A DNA stretch of 64,000 nucleotides from Siphonodentalium dalli (GCA_032622095.1 CP136061.1:22694991-22758990); one strand, 5' to 3'. Counted from the first letter of the stretch, positions 40,701-48,131 are shown. The notes: a model not told the origin generated them from the letters alone. Numbers and translations: made by a program.

Positions 40701-43700
40701 GGTATCCCATAGGAAATGTTCAGATAATAAGTTTAACCCGTTCTATACTAAAGCATCATTGAAGAGTAGTTATCCCATAGTAAATGTTCACATAATAAGT
40801 TTAACCCTTCCTATACTAAAGCATCATTGATGAGTAGGTATCCCATAGGAAATGTTCAGATAATAAGTTTAACCCTTTCTATACTAAAGCATCATTGATG
40901 AGTAGTTAACCGATAGGAAATGTTCAGATAATAAGTTTAATCCTTTCTATACTAAAGCATCATTGATGAGTAGTTACCCCATAGGAAATGTCAGATAATA
41001 AGTTTAACCCTTTCTATACTAAAGCATCATTGATGAGTAGTTAACCGATAGGAAATGTTCAGATAATAAGTTTAACCCTTTCTATACTAAAGCATCATTG
41101 ATGAGTAGTTATCCCACAGGAAATGTTCAGATAATAAGTTTAACCCGTTCTATACTAAAGCATCATTGATGAGTAGTTATCCTATAGTGTTCAGATAATA
41201 AGTTTAACCTTTCTATACTAAAGCATCATTGATGAGTAGTTATCCTATAGTGTTCAGATAATAAGTTTAACCTTTCTATACTAAAGCATCATTGATGAGT
41301 AGTTATCCCACAGGAAATGTTCAGATAATACGTTTAACCCGTTCTATACTAAAGCATCATTGATGAGTAGTTATCCCTTAGGAAATGTTCAGATAATCAG
41401 TTCAGCAAGACCATGTTTGCTGAACTTGTTATCTGAACATTTCCCTCAATAAATAGTATGTACACTTTTAACGGAGAATCCATGCAGGGGTTAAATGTGG
41501 ATATCTGAAATTGCTCAGTGCTGTCATTCGTTCAGTACGTGGATTTCGTTACAAGGGATGTTTGAAGCTGTCTTCAGTAAGTTGTTTTCAGTAAGTTGTT
41601 TTCAGTAAGTTGTTTTCAGTAAGTTGTTTTCTTTACAAGTGATCTTTGAGCTAATAAATATAAAAACAAAACAAAACAAAAAAACATTATACGCCAAAAC
41701 CAGGTTCAGTGAAATTTGGTGATAAAACTAATCGGTAGTTTACCAACAGCTAGCAGCACCACACCACAAGCTGGTTTACGTCAGGGGAAACTTGGACTAA
41801 CTCATCTGCTATATGTATATAAGAAGTGGAAGAGATGTGGGTTAATAATTTGCAACAACTTCGTTGTAGCATATATATGACTTTATTGCTATAAATTTAG
41901 CATTTTCTAAACAAACACAGTCGCCGTTCATGCACCGATAATTCAGAATGCCGCGAGTTAATTTAAGTATGTAATGATTGTATTATATTACATGTCTTGC
42001 ACCTGTCAAAAGTTGTATCGAAAAGTGAATGGAGAAATAATTTAATTCATGAATTTTATATACGTCCGCATTGCAGTGGGCTGAAAACCAAGGGTCCTGA
42101 CTATTTACGACATCCGCGACATGTCTGTGGGTTGAATGGACATATTAAAATGACATGATATATACGCTAAAATGACATTGTTTGGTGTTTATAAGCATAT
42201 ACATGTACTGTATATGGTTTCTGACCGTTTCAAATTGGACAGCGGTTCACAAAGCTAACAATGACGTAAATTATATTCCGTAGCTGTAGTGGTATGGAAC
42301 GTTATTTAGTTTGTCCTTTCTGAGTTGATAAACAAACCAACCATATCCGATATCCCATGGAGTTCCCTTATTTCGTTTCAAAACTACTCATTTAAAAATA
42401 GTTCGTTTCATAAGTTAGTTTCAAATTTTTCACAACAGTGGTATACCGACTTTTCTTTCACATACACACTCTTTCTCGCTATCCCTCTACCTTTCTCTGT
42501 CTCGTATTCATCGTGAGTTTACCCCCTCTCCTTATTACCTTCCTAAGTTTATCCTTTCATCACATATTGTAAATTCGTCTGTATCATTACATAATATACC
42601 ATCATTTCTTAAACATATTATTTCTCGAACTCGGCCACTTGCCATTCACCGCGCTTTCTTTATTTCTACAATCTTTCTACTTGCCCGAGGAGATAGCTCA
42701 ACAAAAGCGGATATATGCTTGCTGCTAGATCCTCTTCCCCTTTTCTGTTCTACTCATGTTTTCATCATCAAAATGTTTATCATAATTGTAATATTAATAT
42801 TAACCCTTTACCCAACAAACCGGCCAAAACCGGCCAAATAAAGCTTCAACAGCCTAAAATATCTTCGGTCAGTCTCAATAGAACCATACAAATATGGATA
42901 TCATTGGAACCGGCTCCTTGACCACATTGTGATAGTTACAGTTATGCCCTGTGCCAATGCATTCTCTTATATATGCGAGTCGACCATAGGTCGCCTCGCA
43001 TATATAAGAGAATGCATTGGCCTAAAAAAAAACTTTTTTTAACACTTTTTACCATTTTTTCTTACATTCTTTAACAATTTTATAATTTGTAATGTGTTAA
43101 GCCAATGCATTCTCTTATATATGCGAGGCGACCTATGGTCGACTCGCATATATAAGAGAATGCATTGGCACAGGGCCCTTCTGTTGGGTAAAGGGTTAAT
43201 TGGGACGAATAAATATTGTTTAAAGGACCACTTAATTTTCGAGTCACCAATTATTTTTTTTATAGTGCTTTGATAAATTGATATACGGTTTTAATAACAA
43301 TATATGTCATAAATTACGATTAAAATACTATAATTCGTCACCATTGAATCGTCTGTGTCTCAGAAGATGCCCAAAGAGAAATATAAAAACAGCTGAAATC
43401 ATAGAAAGATTGCCCCCGTTATGGCTCCCAGAATGCAACAGAATAAAACAAAATGTATTTTCAATGGAAGGGGAATAACTATCTTTACGATATAGAGTTT
43501 TCTCCCATCCATTAAAAATAATGCACTTGCACTACAAAACAGATGAAACTTAAGCACAAAAACACGTCGGTCGCTCAACAAAAACAACATGTTCACAGTT
43601 TATTGCACCGGATAAGTTGATAATACAATGTTTTGAAGCTTCCTCTTTCAAATGGTATGTAATATGGCATATATTGTATATATGTGATCTGGGAATTCGA

Positions 43701-44911
43701 AAATTAAGTGGGCCTTTAAATCAACCATATGTGTGTGTTCTATAGATCAACCATATGTGTGTGTTCTATAAATCAACCATATGTGTGTGTTCTATACCAT
43801 AAATCGGACACATTAGCCCATTCGAACACCTTTTTGAATTAATTTTGGTCAACTCATCAAAAATCGCCTCTTATCCAAAAGCGATAGACCATAAAGAGCG
43901 TTCTTGATTATGAGCTTTTTAAAAATAATTTTCGACGTAATACTTTAATATGGATGTTCATGATGCCTTTGCGAATGATGGTGATTTAAAGGTATGCCCC
44001 AATCCAATTAGCTATTTTTGCTAATAAAATATGTTAAACTAAAGGAGGTTTTCATTTTCATTTGCATGTCAAGCGGAAATTTGGCTCAGGAAATTCTGAC
44101 ATATATTTAAAACTGACCGTGGATCTTTAAAATAAAAATTAAACGACAGTCGGTGATCTACACTATATACCCATCTTGCATGTAGGTCTGATAATATGGT
44201 GCCGGCTATCTGCATTTGCACAGCGGGCTAGCGTCACCAAATTCATCATCTGGGGACCTCATTCTGCGTGGTCTCATCTGCTATGGGTGACATATTATAT
44301 AGACTCAGAAATAAGTTCACAGATGGCGAATATTGTGATGTGCACCCATTGGGCAACTCGATTATGAAATGTGTCGTCTACCAATTTGGGGGAATAGAGA
44401 AACTAAACTAAACTAAAAAAGAATCTATTATTATACGTGAAGAGGTTTCTAAAGATACTAAGAAGCTTGTAAATTTTATAATATACAAAGTTTCCAGTGA
44501 ATACGAGGCCTAATCAGAATGAGGTCCCCCAGAGGGTGAAGTTATTTATGCTAGCCCGCTGTGCGCGTGGTAGTTAACGTCAATATATTCACCCCTGGGA
44601 ACCTCATTGTGCAATATCGATCTGGCACCATATTACCAGGGTCGATTTCGTGTGATTTGCAATGAATGCTGGCAGTCTGGTCAAAATTTCAAATAATTAG
44701 AAATTCCATGCCTAACTCAACATCAGTTGGATGAAATTTCACATCAAAATTAGGTTGAAACTGACATCATGGTTAGTGACCATCTAGCTGCGTTCTGGCT
44801 TACCATGGAACGTCTTTATTTCTTCGTCGGTGCATCTCAGATTCAGTTTCTCAGACATCCGCCGCACGTCATCTTCTGTTGGTGGTTTGGCCGCCGGCGT
44901 GTGGAATACAC
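4450..44911 (-). CDS. Amidase-signature family hydrolase, ten exons resolved, 5' end missing
   Basis: The coding exons in transcript order are 44911-44804, 37772-37646, 31522-31350, 29800-29661, 17710-17510, 15846-15772, 13750-13594, 12870-12808, 9704-9417 and 4640-4450. Every intron is GT-AG on the minus strand, all phases join without a stop, and the product is 506 residues plus a split first codon. Seen: the AS core with KDN (Lys about residue 100), GGSSGGS (cis-Ser about 176) and GGDQGGSIR (Ser nucleophile about 199), then GLKPTWG and [15 protein letters not shown]. The family hydrolyses carboxamides to acid and ammonia by a Ser-cisSer-Lys triad. GGDQGGSIR and the C-terminal [10 protein letters not shown] resemble bacterial and fungal amidases and GatA more than animal FAAH, and no membrane segment is visible. 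The family is usually about 500-560 residues, so only a short N-terminus is lacking. The substrate cannot be told. The family assignment is secure; organelle and exact substrate are unknown. Confidence 0.93.
4710..5240. repeat. 18-bp minisatellite (gaaggcatctcagtgtgt), intron 9
   Basis: About 28 copies alternate between full units and units shortened by four bases (cagtgtgaaggc). A tag ctcaccgctaggaatgt ends the array twice. It starts about 70 bp from the acceptor of the last amidase exon. Confidence 0.93.
5341..5830. mobile_element. MITE of the AGGTACTCAA family, diverged copy
   Basis: It begins ttTAAAGGTACTCAATCCG, and its right half (gatgggtgggttcctcgatt, cgaagccaaagaaatagtaa) matches the intact copy at 56736-57202. 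A related partial copy lies at 44930-45130. The right terminus is not preserved. Confidence 0.65.
6000..6545. repeat. 13-bp minisatellite (catgagtgtattt)
   Basis: About 40 near-identical units run without interruption, with point variants ttcc, ttta and atgt. The array abuts the right half of a MITE (6546-6638) of the AGGGGTA family; the same 12-bp word occurs inside the intact copy of that MITE in inverse orientation. Confidence 0.95.
6546..6638. mobile_element. Truncated MITE of the AGGGGTA family
   Basis: The segment ggagatggtcccataaatgg through gtacagtacccct, followed by TTAA at 6639-6642, matches the right half of the complete element at 38076-38285. The left half is replaced by the minisatellite. 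Confidence 0.75.
6690..7060. repeat. About 55-bp tandem repeat, six to seven copies
   Basis: Units contain gcaaatacaggcgagaaaca, tatacgtc and aaagtctctaacccacc. The central copies are nearly identical and the outer ones diverge. Confidence 0.9.
7317..7523. repeat. 31-bp tandem repeat, six copies
   Basis: Units of caactatatagttcagccac tgtaccagata are identical in all copies, implying recent expansion. They are followed at 7530-7650 by three copies of a different unit containing gagcgacggtttaggtatta. Confidence 0.93.
8352..8602. mobile_element. piggyBac-type MITE, copy 1 (251 bp)
   Basis: The element is flanked by TTAA on both sides and has ends CCCTTTGAGTGCCAG and CTGGCACTCAAAGGG. TTAA duplication with CCC-starting ends is the hallmark of piggyBac elements. 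It encloses a 67-bp palindrome at 8400-8466. It has no coding capacity. Confidence 0.9.
9417..9704 (-). CDS. Amidase exon 9
   Basis: The acceptor atttcag precedes 9704 and the donor gtagga follows 9417. The 288 bases read [18 protein letters not shown], then [19 protein letters not shown] and [25 protein letters not shown] is the conserved strand near the C-terminal end of AS enzymes. Confidence 0.94.
9734..10183. mobile_element. piggyBac-type MITE, copy 2 (450 bp)
   Basis: TTAA flanks and ends CCCTTTCAGTGCCAG and CTGGCACTGAAAGGG place it in the same family as 8352-8602. A 67-bp palindrome lies at 10069-10135. It sits in intron 8, only 30 bp from exon 9. Confidence 0.9.
10225..10593. mobile_element. 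MITE of the AGATGGTC family
   Basis: Inverted segments gtttctatcaattaatatt and aatattaattgatagaagcg flank a short core, and the right end reads gaaagaccat before TTTTAA. Related copies lie at 21677-22160, 29850-30961 and about 39890-40323. Confidence 0.7.
11815..12800. repeat. About 80-bp tandem array derived from amidase exon 8 and its splice donor
   Basis: Twelve copies, read on the minus strand, each contain atttacagagtgtatgacaa agggaaacg followed by gtatgtc and about 30 intron bases. The first part is the last roughly 50 bases of exon 8, and gtatgt is its donor. Copies lack the 5' part of the exon and the real acceptor. The outermost copy and the genuine exon share tgggacatacc where most inner copies have ttagacatacc. 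Confidence 0.93.
12808..12870 (-). CDS. Amidase exon 8, very short, source of an adjacent tandem array
   Basis: The exon is 63 bases, with acceptor gctttcag above 12870 and donor gtatgt below 12808. Its peptide [20 protein letters not shown] fits the IWNAV segment of related amidases, and its phases match exons 7 and 9. The last roughly 50 bases of the exon plus the donor and about 30 intron bases are repeated a further 12 times in the intron beside it (11815-12800). Confidence 0.88.
13594..13750 (-). CDS. Amidase exon 7
   Basis: The acceptor tttccacag precedes 13750 and the donor gtaata follows 13594. The exon reads [17 protein letters not shown], then a Lys- and Glu-rich helix and [11 protein letters not shown] plus one base of Gly. 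It corresponds to the strand-helix-strand (KIAM...L..G..VDEVSIP) that follows the AS core. Confidence 0.92.
14987..15071. repeat. Imperfect hairpin, 85 bp
   Basis: Arms cctgcaaatggctgc and gcagccatttgcagg flank an A/T-rich centre. A further copy of the arm (ctgcaaatggctgcc) lies at 15216. No transposon class is evident. Confidence 0.7.
15772..15846 (-). CDS. Amidase exon 6
   Basis: This 75-base exon in phase 0 lies between acceptor ttattcag and donor gtaagg. It reads [20 protein letters not shown] and ends EYTQL. The [10 protein letters not shown] segment follows LLLE in homologous amidases, which fixes its place and frame. Confidence 0.92.
16674..16740. repeat. 67-bp palindrome outside a complete MITE
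   Basis: It is the same palindrome as in the piggyBac-type MITEs. Flanking bases (tttgttagg on the left, cacagggtat on the right) resemble the interior of the CCCTTTSAGTGCC MITEs, but their TTAA-flanked ends are missing here. Confidence 0.9.
17021..17210. mobile_element. Foldback element (tggccatattggatcca ends)
   Basis: The left arm from tggccatattggatccatcc and the right arm ending ggatccaatatggcc pair over about 80 bp each. Related copies are at 17269-17410 (diverged) and 23162-23345. Confidence 0.8.
17269..17410. mobile_element. Foldback element, diverged second copy
   Basis: Arms tattggatccatccacccc and the complementary ggggttgggtggctccaata lie 60 bp from the first copy, with a different centre. 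Confidence 0.65.
17510..17710 (-). CDS. Amidase exon 5, nucleophile serine
   Basis: The exon is 201 bases in phase 0 on both sides, with acceptor gacag above 17710 and donor gtaata below 17510. It reads [19 protein letters not shown], then [16 protein letters not shown] and [15 protein letters not shown]. The Ser of GGSIR is the acyl-enzyme nucleophile, 23 residues after the cis-Ser as in bacterial AS enzymes. Confidence 0.95.
17711..19960. other. Intron 4 proximal part, no gene recognised
   Basis: Only short open frames occur. It contains a poly-C tract near 19668 and, at 19880-19960, several direct gtggct words that recur near the hAT right end at 29530-29630. Confidence 0.5.
19965..21676. 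repeat. Left arm of a long inverted repeat built from satellite units
   Basis: Roughly 180-300 bp units contain ccaaaatggccgccataagg, caattttcctatcatg, gggactgaaagttagtctta and tcagcatgaaacattgatg. The outer edge (ctaaaaaaatttagtgtcaa and ggatagaatgatcatt) is found in reverse complement at the outer edge of the right arm. Confidence 0.88.
21677..22160. mobile_element. 484-bp MITE (AGATGGTC family) inserted in the satellite at TTAA
   Basis: The ends are AGATGGTCTATCTC and GATAGACCATCT. On the right, TTAATTGTTCTTAG continues the satellite unit exactly, and on the left the unit stops at gtcTTGA. The target was therefore the TTAA in the unit, with one side mutated. Confidence 0.85.
23162..23345. 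mobile_element. Foldback element, third copy
   Basis: Arms ggccatattggatccatcca and tggatccaatatggccg enclose a centre with tccatatatggaattcatg. It is the same family as 17021-17210. Confidence 0.8.
23425..23640 (+). pseudogene. Relic of a repetitive protein with a [10 protein letters not shown] motif
   Basis: One frame reads [19 protein letters not shown]. From memory, TGCDTTS followed by a GK- or RK-rich segment recurs in multicopy uncharacterised, probably transposon-borne proteins of invertebrates. The frame is short and has no start or domain boundaries, so this is a suggestion only. Confidence 0.4.
24330..25905. repeat. Right arm of the long inverted repeat
   Basis: It has the same units as the left arm in opposite orientation (tggcggccattttgaaataa, gctgataagactaactttca, gtcccagcaacattacac). 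The outer edge aatgatcattctatcc and gacactaaattttttta matches the left arm edge in reverse complement. The hAT transposase begins about 120 bp beyond. Confidence 0.88.
27393..28049. mobile_element. 657-bp MITE inside the hAT gene, GC-rich ends
   Basis: Inverted ends share CGCCCCTGAGAC followed by RACCCGCCC, and the subterminal regions repeat gacaacccgccc several times on each side. TA flanks both ends (27391-27392 and 28050-28051). It lies between SVLDRG and DKLCRG of the transposase. Removing it does not cleanly restore the frame. Confidence 0.85.
28997..29115. repeat. 17-bp minisatellite inside transposase coding sequence
   Basis: Seven units of gtatgtgtaagggttaa interrupt the coding sequence between TFRSM and the dimerisation domain and introduce TAA stops. 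It resembles telomeric TTAGGG permutations only by chance, because the unit is 17 bp. Confidence 0.9.
29520..29649. mobile_element. Right terminal region of the hAT element
   Basis: The terminus ends CCAGTGTAAACACTG, agreeing with the CAGNG-type ends of hAT transposons, and gtggct words repeat just inside. The next eight bases, gactgaca, are the candidate target duplication. I could not find a matching left end. Confidence 0.65.
29661..29800 (-). CDS. Amidase exon 4, cis-serine loop
   Basis: The acceptor ctgcag precedes 29800 and the donor gtatgt follows 29661. Two bases complete Gly, followed by 46 codons reading [19 protein letters not shown] and ending [14 protein letters not shown]. The second Ser of GGSS is the expected cis-Ser. 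Most relatives have Gly after GGS; here it is Ala. The donor is only 11 bp from the apparent right end of the hAT element in the intron. Confidence 0.93.
29850..30961. mobile_element. AGATGGTC-family MITE split by a nested piggyBac-type MITE
   Basis: The left part has gaatcgaagacgcttgtcct and the right part ends gatagaccgtct before TTAA, with gatagaagcgtttccgtac inside. The 470-bp element at 30372-30841 is inserted in it. Confidence 0.7.
30372..30841. mobile_element. piggyBac-type MITE, copy 3 (470 bp)
   Basis: It has TTAA on both sides and ends CCCTTTCAGTGCCAG and CTGGCACTCAAAGGG, with a 67-bp palindrome at 30727-30793. It is close in sequence to copy 2 over most of its length. Confidence 0.9.
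31150..31290. repeat. Degenerate roughly 27-bp repeats next to amidase exon 3
   Basis: Four to five imperfect units have the form gtgtcacatgacatattttc tgtgtg, ending about 60 bp from the exon 3 donor. Confidence 0.6.
31350..31522 (-). CDS. Amidase exon 3, catalytic lysine
   Basis: The acceptor caacag precedes 31522 and the donor gtgaga follows 31350. The 173-base exon completes Trp, then reads [10 protein letters not shown] and [24 protein letters not shown] carries the catalytic Lys that holds the cis-Ser in AS enzymes. It ends ILDA plus one base of Gly. A longer open frame extends past both splice sites, but homology stops at the boundaries given here. Confidence 0.94.
31645..31775. repeat. 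Pyrimidine-rich microsatellite (CT)n/(CTAT)n
   Basis: There are mixed runs of ctctct, tctatctatc and ccctctctc. The apparent Leu/Ser-rich open frame over it is low complexity. Confidence 0.95.
32019..32410. mobile_element. piggyBac-type MITE, family B, copy 1 (392 bp)
   Basis: TTAA flanks and ends CCCTTTACCCAACA and TGTTGGGTAAAGGG. It carries two copies of the 67-bp palindrome (32046-32112 and 32194-32260) in opposite orientations. The interior gttgaagctttatttgg and ccggtttgttggg are shared with 42804-43195. Confidence 0.92.
33110..33229. repeat. 25-bp minisatellite, left remnant
   Basis: About four to five copies of taatggagtggccatcacat gtgtt continue at 35273-36322 on the other side of the LINE. 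Confidence 0.88.
33230..35272 (-). pseudogene. 5'-truncated non-LTR retrotransposon (CR1/L2-like) reverse transcriptase
   Basis: Read on the minus strand from 35272: [32 protein letters not shown] and (after a one-base shift) [17 protein letters not shown], then [17 protein letters not shown] and the SFADDTTAY polymerase motif, then [19 protein letters not shown]-terminal tail ([19 protein letters not shown]) runs to about 34050. The 3' end carries short ATTC repeats (attattcattcattc read on the minus strand), as in CR1/L2-like LINEs. The endonuclease domain is absent. It is inserted in a 25-bp minisatellite, copies of which flank both sides. Confidence 0.88.
35273..36322. repeat. 25-bp minisatellite, main array
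   Basis: About 40 units of taatggagtggccatcacat gtgtt with variants gggcat, gcaatc and agtgga in patches. It lies in amidase intron 2. Confidence 0.95.
37646..37772 (-). CDS. Amidase exon 2
   Basis: The acceptor attgcag precedes 37772 and the donor gtgagc follows 37646. Its 127 bases are two bases completing a Gly codon, 41 codons ([15 protein letters not shown] onward) and TG of a split Trp. It covers the linker before the AS core, and the Trp is completed by the first base of the exon at 31522. Confidence 0.9.
38076..38285. mobile_element. 210-bp MITE of the AGGGGTA family (intact)
   Basis: TTAA flanks and inverted ends AGGGGTATTGTACACTA and TAGTGTACAGTACCCCT. The arms are long, with matching internal segments ggccaattttgggaccatct and agatggtcccacaaatggcc. 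It has no coding potential. Confidence 0.88.
38524..38618. mobile_element. Foldback element (CGCAGAATGAGGTCCCC ends)
   Basis: The ends CGCAGAATGAGGTCCCCAGA and the complementary TCTGGGGACCTCATTCTGCG are perfect. Related half-copies occur at 44230-44270 (tcatctggggacctcattct) and 44515-44612 (diverged). Confidence 0.82.
39890..40323. mobile_element. AGATGGTC-family MITE, inverted relative to 21677-22160
   Basis: Shared segments in opposite orientation include aatagtggttactgttaaca, gagaccagaaattttattt and gggacattt. The right end atccatct precedes TTAA; the left end has decayed. Confidence 0.72.
40395..41405. repeat. About 67-bp tandem repeat, roughly 15 copies, intron 1
   Basis: Units contain actaaagcatcattgatgag, tagttatcccataggaaatg and ttcagataataagtttaacc. 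Some units are shortened (cctatagtgttcag). The last unit runs into an inverted copy (gttatctgaacatttccc) at 41425, forming a hairpin at the array end. Confidence 0.93.
42804..43195. mobile_element. piggyBac-type MITE, family B, copy 2 (392 bp)
   Basis: The ends, TTAA flanks and length (392 bp) are the same as for 32019-32410, in reverse orientation. Two 67-bp palindromes lie at 42954-43020 and 43102-43168. Confidence 0.92.
44804..44911 (-). CDS. Amidase exon 1 of those found (N-terminal helix region)
   Basis: The exon has an acceptor ctgcag just above 44911 and a donor gtaag below 44804. Its 108 bases carry two leading bases of a split codon, 35 codons and one trailing G. The peptide begins [10 protein letters not shown] and contains a [12 protein letters not shown] helix typical of the N-terminus of bacterial-type amidases. 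The exon does not start with Met, so at least one more exon lies at higher coordinates, in this window or beyond it. Confidence 0.88.
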
Positions 44912-45139
44912 CTGCAGAATACAATATTACAGGTACTCAATCCGATCAGACGGTCACAATATCATCATGATACAACAACAATAACAACAACATTTCTTCA
45001 AAATACGCTTTAGTTATCAGAATTGATTAATTGCAACAAAATAATGCTAACCACTGTCAATTGTGGTAGCAAATTTCCCAAAGAGTGTTATTTATCAACA
45101 TTTTGATCAACGAAATATGGCCGTATATATCACTGTGTA

Positions 45140-47260
45140 TATATATGAACTGGTACATCGGAAGTCGTTCTATCGCCAGTATTGTGATGGTTCTTGACTG
45201 ATTTGTGACGGTTCCTTATCATTTTCGGGACAAAGTCACGCATAATTATAGAAATCTTGAATGTATTTTAATTTCCTGAATGAACAGATGCTGCAGAAGT
45301 GCCGTTACATGTATGTCGAAACCTGCACTCTAGATCACACTTAACTTGGAATTAACGAGTTAACGCGTAACTATCATCATGTTATCACTGAAAATCAAGC
45401 CACACAATTCCTTTATTTTTGGTGGCGTATACAATATGAAACGCATTCTGAAGACGAACACAGAGTATAGAGTATACGACGAACACAGAGTATAGAGTAT
45501 ACCCGTGTTATTCTTCTGTAAAATAGCTGAGAAAATATCCCGGTAGGGGTTGATAATTTGGAACAGTAGCCTCGTAATCAACGCGTATGCATGTTACGGT
45601 TCTATTTCAAGCCAATCTTGGTTGTGACGGTTCTATACATGATATTTATTCGAACGATTTCTGCACTGTGCGTCTTGTGTATCTGATATTTTAAACCAGA
45701 TAATGGGTGTAGCTTTATGTCATTTACATAATGCAAGAGGTATATTAAGAAATAATAAATAAATACCTAATACAGGAGATTGAGTGACATTAGTTGGCAG
45801 ACACCAAATAATAAAAGTCCAGAGGAGTGTAAATAATGTTATTAATATTACTATTTGATTTGTACTGTAGTACTGTACATCAGTCATCAATTCAAAAACT
45901 CATATTTATATGTGTTGAAATTAGTTTAAACTCTAAAGTTTAACTTAATCAGAACCTGGTTGAATATCTACCATATGGTTGTATAGAGTTTTCGGTCCTG
46001 ACTGACATACATGCTTAAATTGTGCTCCGTATCTATGCCAAAATTCTCAGAAAATACTTGTCTAATGATATCAGGAATCTGCCCATAGCTAGGGATGTTT
46101 TCCGTACCGTTGATTCAATGGACTTAATGTTAATTTCCGTTGAAACATGTGAGTTTTCGAATTCGCAACTGACACACCGTTGTACCAACAAAGACTATAT
46201 ACTCCATTGTTTACGTCGCCATTTTGGCGAACGTATCGACATTCGCTATTGTCTTCCACCACCAGCCATTGTGACGGGCTCTTGCCAATTAGACATTTCG
46301 GAGATGTGATAAACAGAACCCAAGTCGTGACGATTAGTGTAATGGAACAAGATAGATAGTGTCAATTGTCTCGGCGCTCATCACGATGACCACCATAAGC
46401 AAGAATCATTACCGTTAATGGGACTGTACGTCTGGACTGAAATGTGTGATATAAAACATTCGACAGAACAATTGGAATCTTGTTGTATTGTTCGAGCACA
46501 GACACTTATTGGTCATGAATATATACTCATTCAACCAATGAAGATGATCTCAGTCTAATTCGCGACAACCCGTCCCCAAATAGGACGTCGTTAGAACGAA
46601 CCAAATTAAGTGTTGATCCTGACAGGCGCCTATCGCTCACTCTGATCGCCTCCAACAGAGACGCCAAGGACATATGGTCGCTGTCACATGCAATGTTTAT
46701 TGGTTGATGAACATAACTTTTCTATACGAATATCAACTAGGTTTATGTGACTATACACAAGAATATGCGATAGCCGAGGCCTTTCGTGATTCCCATCAAT
46801 CAACGGGGCGAATTGTAACCAAGCACGTTTGTCACGTGACTGGTTTATGTGGATTACGTTTTCGACACCAGGTTACATTTAGTCTCGTACGGAATCGTTT
46901 TCTAAAATGTGATTCCATTCAAAGTCTTCCCCCACAGACATCTAAATGCTCACTGAGGGGAATTTGTCGCAGTTCTTTTTCACGGATTTACTGACGATGA
47001 ACTCTCATTCGTTCTGTCAGCTGATTTCCGGTTTGATCTGTGTAAGATACTTCCTTTCAATAATATAGCCAGAATCACAATGAGGTTCTCGGCAAAATTC
47101 CATATTTTAAAATGAATTTGTCATGCCCCATATGGAACTGGGACAAACAGAATAGAACGTAGTTGTCAGTTAATTAACTAACAAGTATAATAACAAAGTG
47201 AGTCACAATTTGCAACCTTTTCGGATGACGCAGAAAATAATGTTCGGGATATATGTAGGA
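45140..47260. other. Upstream flank, no gene recognised
   Basis: This stretch should contain, or precede, the missing first amidase exon. Several short open frames occur (for example 46022-46309 on plus), none with a recognisable motif. A two-copy acgacgaacacagagtatag repeat lies at 45455-45500. Confidence 0.4.
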
Positions 47261-47264
47261 AATT

Positions 47265-48131
47265 AACTTTTTTTAAATTTGGTTGCCATTTTGGAAGCCA
47301 TCTTGAGCAATTTTGTCTATAAATACCGTAGTGTGACACATTTAAGACAGAACAAAACAATAAACACCTTTTATATCAAAGATAGTTACATTTTACTTGA
47401 AAAAATGGCCCAAACCTGAAAAGTTATTTTTTTTGCCGATATTTATGTCAAGTTTTTGAGAGAAAAATCCAATATTTATGGTGATGTCAGTGGTGACAAT
47501 AGTACCAATTAAACATGGTGCATCATACATGTTAGTATTCAATGTATAGAAGGCAGAATATGCAATTTTATACACCAACCACAACTTGTAAGCGATTGCA
47601 GGACACCCTGGGGCAACATTTACCATTTTTCATATGTTGGCGGCCATTTGGCTGCTATTTTGAGCCAAAGTAAGAATTTTGGTTCCAGTGAGTTGGAATA
47701 TGCATAGGTAATGATATTCCTCACTTACATTACAAATTTCTGTTCATTTCTTGTTGAAATATGACTAGAATCCCAATTGTGATTATTTTGTGAAATTTTA
47801 TACTGCGTTCTGAAATATCAAATTTTTGAGGGACCTGAAGGAGCTAGGACCCCAATAATTGCATATTTAATTGCTCCAATGATCAGGTAATATACAAAAC
47901 ACAAAATAAAGTCACATTATTCAACCTGTTCCAAACAACATGAACTGATCTAGAAGATATTTGTGTGAAAAATGTCATATTTTGAACTTCCGGCGGCCAT
48001 TTTGGTGGCCATCTTGGATGTTGAGCTTCAATTTTGGCCAAACAAAGTGTCATTATGTCTTAGCTTTTTTATAAAACAATAAACACCTTTTATATCAAAG
48101 ATAGTTACATTTTACTTGAAAAAATGGCCCA
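47265..48131. repeat. Direct duplication about 720 bp apart
   Basis: An almost identical 60-bp segment (acaataaacaccttttatat, caaagatagttacattttac, ttgaaaaaatggcccaaac) occurs at 47350-47412 and 48070-48131. Each is preceded by a ccattttgg...gccatctt word pair, so the pair probably marks two units of a longer tandem repeat. Confidence 0.75.

Noticed and set aside
46022..46309. 95-codon plus-strand open frame
   Set aside because: It has an acceptable length but no recognisable motif, no splice or codon evidence and no neighbouring exon, so it is not reported as a gene.
46636..46675. Candidate first amidase exon on the minus strand, starting MSLASLLEAIR before gtgagc
   Set aside because: It ends in phase 0, while exon 44804-44911 needs one base from the preceding exon, and the peptide shows no family resemblance.
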